Source: Lysinibacillus fusiformis (GTDB lineage: Bacteria; Bacillota; Bacilli; Bacillales_A; Planococcaceae). From it: 64,000 nt of DNA. Location of the stretch: assembly GCA_030027265.1 (NCBI GenBank), contig JASENG010000006.1, positions 62,001 to 126,000 of the forward strand. Reading direction: 5' to 3'. Made by a program: the position numbers and the translations under genes. Shown in pieces: positions 1-7,646 of this stretch (position 1 is the first letter of the stretch; each line of letters begins with the position of its first letter). Under the pieces are notes generated by a model. It saw only the letters and a list, made by a program, of their open reading frames with translations, ran no database searches and had not been told where the DNA came from.

Positions 1-213
1 GTATTGGTCTTTACTTGCAGCAGCTGCTGAATTGCCTGCATCTCGAAGATTTATCAAATAAACTTTATAATACCGAGTAAAAGGAGTAGCGAATGTATTC
101 CCACGATAATCGTATTCACTATATAAATGAGTGACCGCTAAAGGTTTTCCTTCACCTTTTTCGAAATATTCAAAAGTACCTCTTTCTGTCTCAATAAATT
201 TTTGAATCCACAT
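1..213 (-). CDS. Alpha/beta hydrolase, N-terminal part (runs off left edge)
   Basis: The first 71 codons are visible and the rest lies left of the window. The ATG at 213 follows a GAGAGGGAG ribosome binding site. The protein starts MWIQKF, then shows a GEGKP turn and a THLYSEYDYRGN stretch, followed by a strand ending in LRDAGNS. This is the early beta-sheet and oxyanion region of proline-iminopeptidase-like alpha/beta hydrolases common in Bacillus. The nucleophile elbow and the Asp/His of the triad are not in view, so activity and substrate cannot be stated. It is codirectional with the retropepsin-like gene at 256-642. Confidence 0.7.
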   Translation of the reverse strand, partial: MWIQKFIETERGTFEYFEKGEGKPLAVTHLYSEYDYRGNTFATPFTRYYKVYLINLRDAGNSAAAASKDQY

Positions 214-255
214 TCCCACTGATTCTCCCTCTCTATTGATTGAGGACAAACATTC

Positions 256-642
256 TTACCTCTCACTTTGAATGAAAAGCTTTTCAAGATTAATCGATGC
301 CTTTATACGTTTTAATAAATTCAAGCCAATGATTCCTTCTAAATGAAAACCATAATTCATCGAACCGATTTCAATCTGGATATCTTCTGCAAGCATTTGG
401 CCTATTTTGATGGAATCCAGCATTTTAGAAAAGACAATTTCAGAACCTCCAATTCCACATATACGATAAATGGGGTCATTTGCCTCTGGAAATATTCCAA
501 TCGATTCCGCTATATCTGTCGAGATAATGGAGCTAGAAGAACCTGTATCGATTAATACGCGAGTTAAGTGTAAATTTTTTCCTCTATATTGAATTTCCAT
601 ATCGGTTAATAATAATCCTTCATCGATTGTCAACTTTTTCAT
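256..642 (-). CDS. Retropepsin-like aspartic protease domain protein
   Basis: 128 residues. The catalytic signature of single-domain (retropepsin-type) aspartyl proteases, LIDTGSSSSIIS, lies around residues 31-42, and an IIGLNLL flap/helix motif near residue 105 matches the second conserved block of the family. There is no signal peptide or membrane segment, so it is probably cytosolic. One catalytic Asp per chain means it would act as a homodimer. Bacterial members are mostly uncharacterised and no substrate can be inferred. The start follows an AGGTAGGTGG ribosome binding site. The gene is 43 bp upstream of, and codirectional with, the partial hydrolase, so the two may be co-transcribed. 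Confidence 0.75.
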   Translation of the reverse strand: MKKLTIDEGLLLTDMEIQYRGKNLHLTRVLIDTGSSSSIISTDIAESIGIFPEANDPIYRICGIGGSEIVFSKMLDSIKIGQMLAEDIQIEIGSMNYGFHLEGIIGLNLLKRIKASINLEKLFIQSER

Positions 643-659
643 TCGGCCACCTACCTATA

Positions 660-1378
660 TAAAGTTATGGAAAATAGCAGATTGCTATCTTCAGTCCATT
701 TTTCATAGCTATGATTGCCCCAATATATGCTTGTCCAAGATGTGACAGTACTTAAGAAAATAGGGCAAAAACGAAACCTTCCTGGGATAAGTGGCTGCGG
801 GATATAGTACGAGTGTGTGTGTATGTAGAGCTTATTAATTTCCCTTAGTCTGATTAGGAACTAGCGAGGGAAAATAAGCGGAGATTTTCCGTTATTTGCT
901 GTATGGAGCTCGTTTCGGGGGCAAATAAGGGGAGATTTTCCGACTATTCCATTAAATTTCATCTATTTTCACGTTTTTCGAGTCGATAGGCGGAATTTCT
1001 CCTTCTATTCAAGCTACTTTTTAGTTAATTTAGTAATTAAACGGAATTTTTCCGGTTATTTATTGGTGAGAACATCCAATAAAGGATTTCTATTTCCCAC
1101 AATATATTAATGGCTAGCGAAAGTAAAAATAAAAGAAGATTTTCCGGTTATTTGCTGAGGACATCCAAATTTTGCTCGAGTATGATTTATTAAGGTTTTC
1201 TCGATACCAAAAGAATTTCTTACACGTTTCAGCTGCCTATGAAACACTGTTCACCGCGCTATCCTTCATTCATTTCAAGTGTCATTCCACTTATGACAAG
1301 CAAACTCAGCTCAGAATCATCCATCTAGACGAGGGTTTTCTGACAAAGCAAATCCGATTGAACAAACTTCACCCATAA
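660..1378. repeat. Gene-free spacer with dispersed degenerate repeats
   Basis: I find no credible gene in this 700-bp stretch. It holds about five degenerate copies of a 26-30 bp element of the form AAATAAgcGGAgATTTTCCG plus TTATTTGCTG, at roughly 871-900, 923-948, 984-1010, 1035-1062 and 1127-1156. CTAGCGA (861, 1114) and ACATCCAA (1070, 1160) also recur, so the region looks like decayed copies of a longer composite unit. A segment at about 1278-1296 (AAGTGTCATTCCACTTATGA) matches the 52-bp hairpin repeat found at 27.1-27.3 kb. A 68-codon open frame at 1172-1378 crosses this repeat and has no ribosome binding site. Confidence 0.6.
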
Positions 1379-1381
1379 CAA

Positions 1382-1417
1382 AAAGAGATGCTCCCTCCAT
1401 AATGAAAGCACCTCTTT
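1382..1417 (-). terminator. Intrinsic terminator of the lipoprotein gene
   Basis: On the minus strand AAAGAGGTGCT pairs with AGCATCTCTTT and is followed by TTTTGTT. It lies 13 bp past the lipoprotein stop codon. Confidence 0.7.
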
Positions 1418-1429
1418 CCACAACTCCCA

Positions 1430-1849
1430 CTAAAAATAACTTTCCAAAAGATCTTTTAATTTGTCTGCATATTCTTCGTTCAAAGTGCCGTAGCCCTCAT
1501 CTTCATTGTTACTGATGATACTTAAGGTATCGTCGGAGTTAAACCAAATTCTGTATAGATAAAGCTCATCCGGACTCCTCTCCTCCTCCGAATAAAACAT
1601 TGTAGCGACTAAATCTTCTGAGCCTGCTACGTCCGGATTGGATTTTGGTTCCCAATTGACTTCCTCCAGCAAGCTTTGAATGGAATCCAATGTTATTAAA
1701 TCCACAATCATTTCCTCTTCTTCTATCGCATCCACATTGACAACTGGCTGAACGTCCACCCTAGTTAGATATTTTTCATCATTTGAACAAGCAACAAGTA
1801 TGATTCCCACCAAACAAAGGAGTAAAGTAACATAAAGATTCTTCAACAT
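1430..1849 (-). CDS. Putative lipoprotein of unknown function
   Basis: 139 residues. A short basic N-terminus, a hydrophobic stretch and the lipobox LVAC around residues 18-21 predict processing by signal peptidase II and anchoring to the outer face of the membrane. The mature part is acidic (EEEE near residue 44, many Asp/Glu) and ends in a helix. I recognise no domain. Start: ATG at 1849 behind GAGGGAGG. It has its own terminator and stands alone. Confidence 0.75.
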   Translation of the reverse strand: MLKNLYVTLLLCLVGIILVACSNDEKYLTRVDVQPVVNVDAIEEEEMIVDLITLDSIQSLLEEVNWEPKSNPDVAGSEDLVATMFYSEEERSPDELYLYRIWFNSDDTLSIISNNEDEGYGTLNEEYADKLKDLLESYF

Positions 1850-1915
1850 AATCCTCCCTCTGCATAAAATCCAAAGGCTTCAGAAATTGTCAAATAAATT
1901 AGCAAGAAATATAAA

Positions 1916-1946
1916 ACCTCTTAAGCCTAATATAGACATAAGAGGT
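1916..1946 (-). terminator. Terminator after the CNNM/CorC gene
   Basis: ACCTCTTA pairs with TAAGAGGT on the minus strand, then a TTTTATATT tail. It lies 12 bp past the stop at 1958. Confidence 0.6.
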
Positions 1947-1957
1947 ACGGTATCAGA

Positions 1958-3268
1958 TTATACTGTCAAGTTCGAATTTTGTTTAATTTCAATATAACGT
2001 AATTGCAGGCCATCAATTTCATGAATCGAGAACGTATAGCCCGCGTGTTCGATAGCGTTATCATGCTTTAATTCCATATCTTGTGAATAGTACCACCCTC
2101 CAAGGGTATCTACATCCGGATTATCCATTTCAATGTTCAAGTATCGTGCTACTTCTTCTAATAATATTTTAGAGTAGACAATAAAATGACCGTCGTTTAC
2201 TTTACGAATTTCCGGAATTTCGTCATCGTCAAATTCATCGCGAATCTCTCCAACCAATACCTCAAGGATATCTTCTACTGTGACAAGCCCTGAGGTACCT
2301 CCATATTCATCCAGCAAAATCGCAATATGTGTTCGTTCTTTTTGCATACGTGTCAATAAGTCCTGGATCGGCGTCACTTCTGTTGTATAAATGACAGGAT
2401 TGATAAAATTCTCGATATTGAAGTTTTCAACCGTAATTCGATTGCTCATCCCTTGGGTTAAAAAGTCTTTGATATTAATAAACCCGATAATATTGTCTCG
2501 GTCTTCTTCATAAACAGGATAACGTGTATAACGCTCTTCTTGAATGGTTCTTAAGACTTCATCAAATGTCACCTTTTTATCAAAAGCAATGATATCCGTT
2601 CTCGGCACCATAATCTCACGCGCAATACGATCATCAAATTCAAATACATTATTAACATATTTCAATTCGTTTTGGTTAATTTCACCGTTTTTAAAGCTTT
2701 CGGTCATTAATAATCGAAGTTCTTCTTCCGTATGGGAAAGTTCATGCTCTGAAGCTGGCTTCATACCAAAAATCCCGACTAATATACGAGCTGCACCATT
2801 TAGGAACCAGATAAATGGGTACAGTATTTTATAGAAAATCATAATGGGCTTTGCAAATGATAGAGTAATCGACTCAGCTTTTTGAATAGCTGCGGTTTTT
2901 GGCGCTAATTCACCTACAACTACATGTAAAAATGTTGCGATCAAAAAGGCTGCTGCTATGGTGAAATAATGAATATACTGCTCTCCTATGCCAAACAGTC
3001 CAAACAATGGCTGCAAGATAAACTCAAATGTAGATTCACCAACCATCCCAATACCCAAAGCTGTGACAGTAATACCTAACTGGCAGGCAGATAAGTATTC
3101 ATCTAAATGAGTTGTTACATGCTTTGCAGCTAAAGCTCCCTTTCTATCTTCTGCTACTAATTGGTCAATTCTTGAATGCCTTACTTTTACAATGGCAAAC
3201 TCGGTTGCCACAAAAAATGCGGTTAAAGCTAATAAAATCACAAATATCGTTAAGTTCAGTGCGGTCAA
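1958..3268 (-). CDS. CNNM/CorC-type membrane protein with CBS pair (MpfA-like, probable Mg efflux)
   Basis: 436 residues in the classic three-part order. The CNNM (DUF21) transmembrane domain spans about 1-190, beginning LTAFFVATEFAIVKVR and including the ITVTALGIGMVGE and VVGELAPKTAAI helices. A tandem CBS pair spans about 205-335 (MVPRTDIIAFDK, YPVYEE, GFINIKDFL, LLDEYGGTSGLVT). A CorC_HlyC domain lies at 350-430. B. subtilis MpfA/YhdP of this family is implicated in magnesium efflux, and that role is inferred here. The only usable start in frame is TTG at 3268, because a TGA immediately precedes it. The ribosome binding site is 29 nt away unless an intervening hairpin folds (separate entry). 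The upstream MerR gene stop overlaps that ribosome binding site, so the two genes are translationally linked. Confidence 0.85.
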   Translation of the reverse strand: MTALNLTIFVILLALTAFFVATEFAIVKVRHSRIDQLVAEDRKGALAAKHVTTHLDEYLSACQLGITVTALGIGMVGESTFEFILQPLFGLFGIGEQYIHYFTIAAAFLIATFLHVVVGELAPKTAAIQKAESITLSFAKPIMIFYKILYPFIWFLNGAARILVGIFGMKPASEHELSHTEEELRLLMTESFKNGEINQNELKYVNNVFEFDDRIAREIMVPRTDIIAFDKKVTFDEVLRTIQEERYTRYPVYEEDRDNIIGFINIKDFLTQGMSNRITVENFNIENFINPVIYTTEVTPIQDLLTRMQKERTHIAILLDEYGGTSGLVTVEDILEVLVGEIRDEFDDDEIPEIRKVNDGHFIVYSKILLEEVARYLNIEMDNPDVDTLGGWYYSQDMELKHDNAIEHAGYTFSIHEIDGLQLRYIEIKQNSNLTV

Positions 3269-3304
3269 TCATCGTCTTACTTAGAAAAGTAAGACTTCAC
3301 CTCC
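3269..3304 (-). promoter_or_regulatory. Hairpin between Shine-Dalgarno and TTG start of the CNNM gene
   Basis: Reading the minus strand, AGGAGGTG (overlapping the TAG stop of the merR gene) is followed by AA and a perfect 9-bp stem GTCTTACTT/AAGTAAGAC with a TTCT loop. Then come GATGA and the TTG start. Linear spacing from SD to start is 29 nt. With the stem folded only 7 nt remain unpaired, which is normal spacing. The hairpin therefore probably bridges SD and start. Confidence 0.6.
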
Positions 3305-3693
3305 TAGGTTATAAGTAATAATAAAGATTGCATTAATGCAACACTTTCTGATGAAACTTTATTTTTTATGGAAGTATTTTTTGATTGTTCTTGTTGTTGC
3401 ATTTTTTCAACAAGTGTCGAAATTTCATTTTGTAATGTTTTCATTTGTAAGCATATATTTTGAAGCTCTATTTCGTCATTTTGCTCATTTTTTCCCAGTG
3501 ATTGTTTAATATCATTTAAACACATGCCACGCGCCTTCATTTGCTCGATTACTTTAATTCGTTCGATTGCTTCAGAAGTATAGAAACGATAATTTGAAGT
3601 AGAACGTTCAGCTTCAAGCAATCCTATATTTGTATAATAGTCGATCGTTCTTTTTGTAATGCCCGTTATGTCAGCTAATTCGCCAATTTTCAA
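3304..3693 (-). CDS. MerR-family transcriptional regulator
   Basis: 129 residues. The N-terminal winged helix MKIGELADITGITKRTIDYYTNIGLL and the RFYTSEAIERIKVIEQMKARGM segment are typical of MerR proteins. A long coiled-coil dimerisation helix runs from about 75 to 110 and is rich in Gln/Glu. No Cys-based metal site of the CueR/ZntR kind is visible at the C-terminus, so the ligand is unknown. The start is TTG at 3693 with a weak ribosome binding site. The stop codon TAG is embedded in the SD of the CNNM membrane protein, so this regulator and the putative Mg exporter form an operon. A palindrome next to its -10 suggests autoregulation. Confidence 0.85.
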   Translation of the reverse strand: MKIGELADITGITKRTIDYYTNIGLLEAERSTSNYRFYTSEAIERIKVIEQMKARGMCLNDIKQSLGKNEQNDEIELQNICLQMKTLQNEISTLVEKMQQQEQSKNTSIKNKVSSESVALMQSLLLLIT

Positions 3694-3720
3694 TTTCTCG
3701 ATCCCAATTTATTCCCCTCC

Positions 3721-3740
3721 AAACCATCACGTTATGGTTT
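3721..3740 (-). promoter_or_regulatory. Palindromic operator at the merR promoter
   Basis: AAACCATCACGTTATGGTTT has 7-bp inverted arms. A TATAAT -10 (minus strand) sits immediately upstream of it at 3742-3747, so a bound regulator would cover the transcription start. A second short palindrome, ACCACGGT, lies at 3767-3774, near where the -35 would be. Confidence 0.45.
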
Positions 3741-3863
3741 TATTATACGGAGGATCGATTTAAAATACCACGGTGTTTTGTGATTTTCACAAGGAGTTCA
3801 TAATATAAGAAGGTTTTAGTTTGTAGCGTAAATGATCAAAATAAGTTCCTTGTATTTATGAAC

Positions 3864-4321
3864 TTATTTTACAACCATATGTTTTGGGCATGTTGGCAGG
3901 TCGTTTAGTTCCGTTCTTAAGAATGGCGGATAAAGAGGCATATGTTCTACGTTGTTTAAGGGAATCCATTGGTATATCCATCGTTTTCCTTCTTTCCCAT
4001 AAAAGGGCTCATGCAGAAAAGGGATTGATTCAGCCGCTAGCAGAAAGTAAAAACCGATTTCGTGGAACTTTTTCTTATTATATTCAAAAAAGTTTTCTAC
4101 AGACCAAATTATTTGATGTACTTCAGTCATAACCCCAAGCTCTTCGGAAATTTCTCTTATAATCGCATTTTCAGCTTCTTCTCCAATTTTTACCCGACCA
4201 CCTGGTAAAGACCAATGATCAGTATTATTTTCTCTATGTAGTAAAACATGATCGTTCTGTATACAAACACCCGCTACCCGATAATTGAATTTGCAGAAAC
4301 TGTCTTAAAAAATTCATCCAC
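3864..4321 (-). pseudogene. NUDIX hydrolase, frameshifted near its N-terminus
   Basis: The minus strand encodes a near-complete NUDIX hydrolase. RVAGVCIQ, DHWSLPGG and a full NUDIX box follow at about 4135-4205, matching GX5EX7REUXEEXGU with GRVKIGE, then REISEELGV. The frame continues into an ordinary C-terminus ending HMVVK at 3864. Upstream, this frame has no start codon before a TAA at about 4305. The expected N-terminus (GTG at 4321, VDEFFKTVS) lies in another frame that stops at TAG about 45 nt later. The simplest reading is a single-base indel around 4290-4300. The downstream ATG at 4130 would give 88 residues without the NUDIX box and would be inactive. A sequencing error cannot be excluded. 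Confidence 0.7.
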
Positions 4322-4543
4322 CTCTATTACCTACCCTTCCCAATTCTTAAATTTATGATAATAAAACCAAAATTATTTTTCCAACATTGAGACTTCTTCG
4401 CGATGTTAGTATTAAAGCTTTCTCTTTACTGAGATTCCCTGGATTATTAACAAAATCCCTTCAGATTAAGACTGATTTGAAGGCATTTATATTTAACGGC
4501 TATTTTTCGTTCCTAGCTTATTCCTGCATTTTTATCTATAAAA

Positions 4544-4581
4544 AAAGTCTATTGCAAACAGGATCGTTTGAAATAGACTTT
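4544..4581 (-). terminator. hslO terminator
   Basis: AAAGTCTATTtCAAAC pairs with GTTTGcAATAGACTTT on the minus strand and is followed by a T run. It lies 10 bp after the hslO stop. The stretch between it and the NUDIX remnant (4322-4540) shows no gene. Confidence 0.8.
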
Positions 4582-4590
4582 CAATTTATT

Positions 4591-5484
4591 TTAATTTAAT
4601 TGGTTTTTAATTTCATTTACTAAACCCTGCAGTTCAGTTTCTGAGAAATCATATGTTTCTAAACAGAAGTGACATTGTGTTTCGATATTGCCTTCTTCTT
4701 CAATCATTTCCTCTAATTCTTGCACTCCTAATCCCATTAAAGCACGACTGTAGCGTTCTTTAGAACAATTACATTGGAATTGTACAGGCATTGTATTTAA
4801 AATTTGCACATCTCCTTCTTCGCCTAGAACAGCTGCTAAAATTTCTTCAGGTGTCATCCCTTTTTCGATCATCTTCGAAACAGGTTCAATTGTTGCTAAA
4901 TGGTTTTCTAGAGCTGTAATCGTTTCTTCTTCACAACCAGGCATAAGCTGAACGATAAAACCGCCGGCAGCTAGAATTGTGTTATCAGGATTTACTAAAA
5001 CTCCCAGTCCTACTGATGAAGGTACCTGTTCACTTGTAGCAAAGTAATAAGTAAAGTCTTCGGCAATTTCTCCAGATACGATCGGCACCTGACTTGAGAA
5101 CATTTCTTTCATTCCTAAATCTTTTACAACGGATAAGAAACCTTCATTACCAACACCCGCACGTACATCTAATTTACCTTGTGAATTCAGATCAAAATGT
5201 ACTTGGCCATTTGTAACAAAACCGCGCACATTTCCTTTTGCATCTGCATCTACTACCATTGCACCGATTGGGCCATTTCCTTCTACTTTAACGGTAATTT
5301 TGTCTTCCCCTTTAAGCATCGCACCCATCATGACACTTGCTGTCATTGAGCGTCCTAATGCAGCTGAAACAACCGGCCATGTAATGTGTCTTCTTTGTGC
5401 TTCTCCAACAGTTTCAGTAGTGCGTGCTGCAAACGCACGAACTTGTCCATTAAATCCTACTGCTCTAACTAAATAATCATTCAT
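4591..5484 (-). CDS. hslO: Redox-regulated holdase chaperone Hsp33
   Basis: 297 residues, the usual Hsp33 length. The N-terminus [19 protein letters not shown] and the [15 protein letters not shown] segment are family-typical. The C-terminal redox switch is complete: C-X-C at about residue 240 (QCNCSKERY) and C-X2-C at about residue 272 (CHFC), the four zinc thiolates whose oxidation activates the chaperone. It is cytosolic and binds unfolding proteins under oxidative stress. It is transcribed alone with its own terminator. In B. subtilis the gene neighbours cysK, which is not seen here. Confidence 0.95.
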   Translation of the reverse strand: MNDYLVRAVGFNGQVRAFAARTTETVGEAQRRHITWPVVSAALGRSMTASVMMGAMLKGEDKITVKVEGNGPIGAMVVDADAKGNVRGFVTNGQVHFDLNSQGKLDVRAGVGNEGFLSVVKDLGMKEMFSSQVPIVSGEIAEDFTYYFATSEQVPSSVGLGVLVNPDNTILAAGGFIVQLMPGCEEETITALENHLATIEPVSKMIEKGMTPEEILAAVLGEEGDVQILNTMPVQFQCNCSKERYSRALMGLGVQELEEMIEEEGNIETQCHFCLETYDFSETELQGLVNEIKNQLN

Positions 5485-5560
5485 GAAAGTGAAACTCCTA
5501 ACTGTATCTTTTTATGGTACAACTCACAACCGCAAAAGAGGCTTCTGTACAATTGCGAGT

Positions 5561-5983
5561 TTACTTGATATTTTCTTGGATACGTTTCAGCATATCCATT
5601 AAACTCCGTAATTCCTTGTCATTAAATTGTTGAAACATCTGATTAGCAAAACTAAGCTTGTCCTTTTGACAGCTCATTATTTGTTTATAGCCTTCATCTG
5701 TCAAATGGACAATCGTTTCTCGATTATCAGTAGGATTGCGTCTTCTTGATACTAATCCATCCGCCTCTAACTGCTTTAAGTGACGAGTAATTGCAGCATG
5801 ATCAATATTAACGATATTTTTCAAGCTGGATTGAGATATTTCATCATGTTGCACTAGTTGATACAAAAGCTCGAAGCGAGACAAGCTAAAATTTGTATTT
5901 TTTTCGAACTTTGGCCCGATTTGATTGCTAAGCGTTTTAAATAAAAATAATAGCTCTTCTTGCTCAGTAATTGAAAAGTTCAA
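5561..5983 (-). CDS. MarR-family transcriptional regulator
   Basis: 140 residues with the MarR winged-helix fold: helices SLSRFELLYQLVQHDEISQSSLKNIVNIDHAAITRHLKQLEADGLVSRRRNPTDNR form the HTH and wing around residues 30-90, with flanking dimerisation helices. No conserved redox Cys is present. The target is unknown. It is followed by hslO in the same direction, 76 bp away and without an obvious terminator between, so co-transcription is possible. It is divergent from the acetyltransferase leader at 6186, so that gene or its own promoter are candidate targets. Confidence 0.85.
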   Translation of the reverse strand: MNFSITEQEELLFLFKTLSNQIGPKFEKNTNFSLSRFELLYQLVQHDEISQSSLKNIVNIDHAAITRHLKQLEADGLVSRRRNPTDNRETIVHLTDEGYKQIMSCQKDKLSFANQMFQQFNDKELRSLMDMLKRIQENIK

Positions 5984-6185
5984 CGTATCCCTCCTAGTGT
6001 GATGATAAATTTGTATTCTATGCTAATATAAATATTTGAGCCATCAATCATTGACCCCTCAATAATATAGACTGTTTTTATGATGAATTCAAATAAAAAG
6101 CTTGAGGTAAAAAATATAGAAATTTTATAAAAATATAGCAATTCTAACTTATAATAAATTTAAATCCATGAAAGGTGTGATGTAA

Positions 6186-6218
6186 ATGACTACTAATGAA
6201 AAAGTGATTGAAAAGTAA
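6186..6218 (+). CDS. Ten-residue leader peptide upstream of the GNAT gene
   Basis: ATG at 6186 follows AAAGGTGTGATGTAA and encodes MTTNEKVIEK before a TAA at 6216-6218. A TATAAT at about 6151-6156 could serve as -10. The tiny frame precedes a hairpin that hides the ribosome binding site of the next gene, and its last codons contain ATTGAAAAG, identical to part of that hairpin's 3' arm. This is the layout of translation-attenuation leaders such as those before erm and cat genes. Expression of the peptide is inferred, not shown. Confidence 0.45.
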   Translation: MTTNEKVIEK

Positions 6219-6274
6219 AGTTGGAAGCTCTCTTTTCAATCCACACAACGAACTACTTAAAAATTGAAAAGAGG
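6207..6274 (+). promoter_or_regulatory. SD-sequestering hairpin with competing arm (translational attenuator candidate)
   Basis: CTCTTTTCAAT (6230-6240) pairs perfectly over 11 bp with ATTGAAAAGAG (6263-6273). The latter contains the GAGG ribosome binding site for the ATG at 6281. A second copy of ATTGAAAAG at 6207-6215, inside the leader ORF, can pair with the same 5' arm instead. Two mutually exclusive folds therefore decide whether the SD is open. Confidence 0.5.
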
Positions 6275-6280
6275 TCAATT

Positions 6281-6817
6281 ATGTACTCAGATAACGAATT
6301 AACGATTCGTCCGGTTAAACAAAGTGATTTAAAGAGGCTCTGGGAGCTTATTTATAAAGAAGAACAACCTGAGTGGAAAAGGTGGGACGCCCCCTACTAT
6401 CCGCATCAAGCTATTTCCTTTGAGGACTTTTTGCCTAAGGGTGAGTCGCTAGTGAATAGTGAAGATTTCTGGGCAATCGAGGTTAATGGTATTGTTCGAG
6501 GAATGATTTCTTATTATTGGGAGCATGAACCGTCGAAATGGCTTGAGATGGGAATTGTGTTGCATGAACCCGGTTCTTGGGGAAAGGGCCTAGGTACAAG
6601 AGCGATGAAATTATGGATAGATCATTTGTTTTCTACTATGCCTCTTGTGCGAGTAGGCTATACCACATGGTCCGGGAACGAACGCATGATTCGTGTTGGC
6701 GAAAAACTCGGCATGACTCTAGAAGCACGTATTCGAAAGGTACGCTTTTATAATGGGCAGTATTATGATTCCATTCGTATGGGGCTGCTGCGAGAAGAAT
6801 GGGATAGTTTTAAATAA
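6281..6817 (+). CDS. GNAT-family N-acetyltransferase (RimJ/RimL-like)
   Basis: Using the ATG at 6281 behind AGAGG (spacing 7), the product has 178 residues and begins MYSDNELTIRPVKQ. The acetyl-CoA binding region GSWGKGLGTRAMKLWIDHLF (R/Q-X-X-G-X-G/A type) is at about residues 102-121, followed by GNERMIRVGEKLGMTLEARIRKVRFYNGQYYDSIRMGLL, the typical C-terminal strands of RimJ/RimL-type GNAT enzymes. Substrate unknown: a protein N-terminus, an antibiotic or a small amine are all possible. Translation appears to be controlled by the leader peptide and hairpin just upstream, which is more usual for inducible antibiotic-resistance genes. The open frame extends to 6221, but that segment is the hairpin. 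Confidence 0.85.
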   Translation: MYSDNELTIRPVKQSDLKRLWELIYKEEQPEWKRWDAPYYPHQAISFEDFLPKGESLVNSEDFWAIEVNGIVRGMISYYWEHEPSKWLEMGIVLHEPGSWGKGLGTRAMKLWIDHLFSTMPLVRVGYTTWSGNERMIRVGEKLGMTLEARIRKVRFYNGQYYDSIRMGLLREEWDSFK

Positions 6818-6825
6818 AATTTATT

Positions 6826-6857
6826 AAAAGAGTTGGTCTTTTTTGACCAGCTCTTTT
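6826..6857 (+). terminator. Terminator of the GNAT gene (bidirectional)
   Basis: AAAAGAGTTGGTC pairs with GACCAGCTCTTTT, loop TTTTTT. It also ends the convergent gene at 6870. Confidence 0.85.
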
Positions 6858-6869
6858 ATTGTAGAATCA

Positions 6870-7193
6870 CTATAAACCAAGCCCGTCCAATAAAATTTGG
6901 TGATAATCTTCCTCAATAATTTTCGTTCCAGGAATTAATGTTATTTGAAACGCATTAAAATACTCAAGAATTTCTTGTTGCATATTTATTCGGTTCATAT
7001 TCTTTTGATAGTCTTCTTCCTCTCCGTTATAAATCATCATCTCAATCCAATTTGTTGGAGACAAATTATTTTGCAAATGAATCACGTCGATATCGATATA
7101 CTTCCGATAGATTTTCAAGACTTCTTGCTGAATTTGTAAATATTCCTTTAATTTATCCTCTTGAATTTGATAGCGATAAACTTTGACATACAC
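6870..7193 (-). CDS. Conserved small protein of unknown function
   Basis: The best start is GTG at 7193 (MYVKVYRYQIQEDK), 7 nt behind AGGGAGGG, giving 107 residues. The open frame reaches 7238, but that extension covers the ribosome binding site. The sequence alternates strands (VKVYRYQI, WIEMMIYN, FQITLIPG) and helices (KLKEYLQIQQEVLKIYRKY, EILEYFNAF), reminiscent of ferredoxin-like alpha/beta-barrel dimers. No catalytic motif is recognisable. It is soluble, has no signal peptide, and is convergent with the acetyltransferase. Confidence 0.65.
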   Translation of the reverse strand: MYVKVYRYQIQEDKLKEYLQIQQEVLKIYRKYIDIDVIHLQNNLSPTNWIEMMIYNGEEEDYQKNMNRINMQQEILEYFNAFQITLIPGTKIIEEDYHQILLDGLGL

Positions 7194-7352
7194 ATGAATT
7201 CCCTCCCTTTTTCTATTTCTTTCTTTAAATATTACCAATTATCATTTGGATTAGTTGGAAAATTTTATGAAACCGCAATCAATATGAACAATATGTGAAA
7301 TGTTTCACTAGCTATTTTATTTTCATAATTTTAGGTGTACAATGGTTTCAAG

Positions 7353-7408
7353 TTGATATATAACAATTTATGAAAATAACTAAAACACACCCTATTGTTA
7401 TATAACAA
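7353..7408 (+). promoter_or_regulatory. Twin palindromic operators upstream of the microprotein genes
   Basis: TTGTTATATAACAA at 7395-7408 is a perfect 14-bp palindrome. TTGATATATAACAA at 7353-7366 is the same box with one change, 42 bp (four helical turns) upstream. Both begin with a -35-like TTG(A/T)TA. The spacing suggests cooperative binding of one dimeric regulator on the same DNA face. Neither box is in a coding region. Confidence 0.5.
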
Positions 7409-7439
7409 TTTAATACAAATATATGGAGGAGATCCTAAT

Positions 7440-7562
7440 ATGTGGGTAATCACTGTCTTTGAGAAAAATACGTATCGTATGTTCGAGTTTGAAAATGAAT
7501 TGGAAGCAAGTCAAGCACTCAAAGGATTAAAAGGCTCCGCCATTTTATCGTTTACCAAATAA
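7440..7562 (+). CDS. Microprotein A (40 aa), first of a tandem paralogous pair
   Basis: ATG at 7440 lies 8 nt behind GGAGGAG. The product begins MWVITVFEKNTYRMFEF and ends AILSFTK, 40 residues. It is clearly paralogous to the 45-residue product of the gene 84 bp downstream: MWV-T-FE--TYR-FEF, then an acidic helix, then AILS-TK. The conserved start, strong ribosome binding site and pairwise conservation with third-position changes argue that both are translated. Predicted shape: beta hairpin then one helix. I recall similar tiny proteins in Bacillales genomes without assigned function. Confidence 0.7.
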   Translation: MWVITVFEKNTYRMFEFENELEASQALKGLKGSAILSFTK

Positions 7563-7646
7563 CCCTTAGTCCTTTGAGAACAATTACTTTAAAATTGCAG
7601 CGGTCATTGAAGATAAATTAAATCAAACTTTAGGAGGCGACCCGAC

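Noticed and set aside
1172-1378. 68-codon frame on the plus strand
   Set aside because: No SD, crosses a dispersed repeat, no recognisable protein features.
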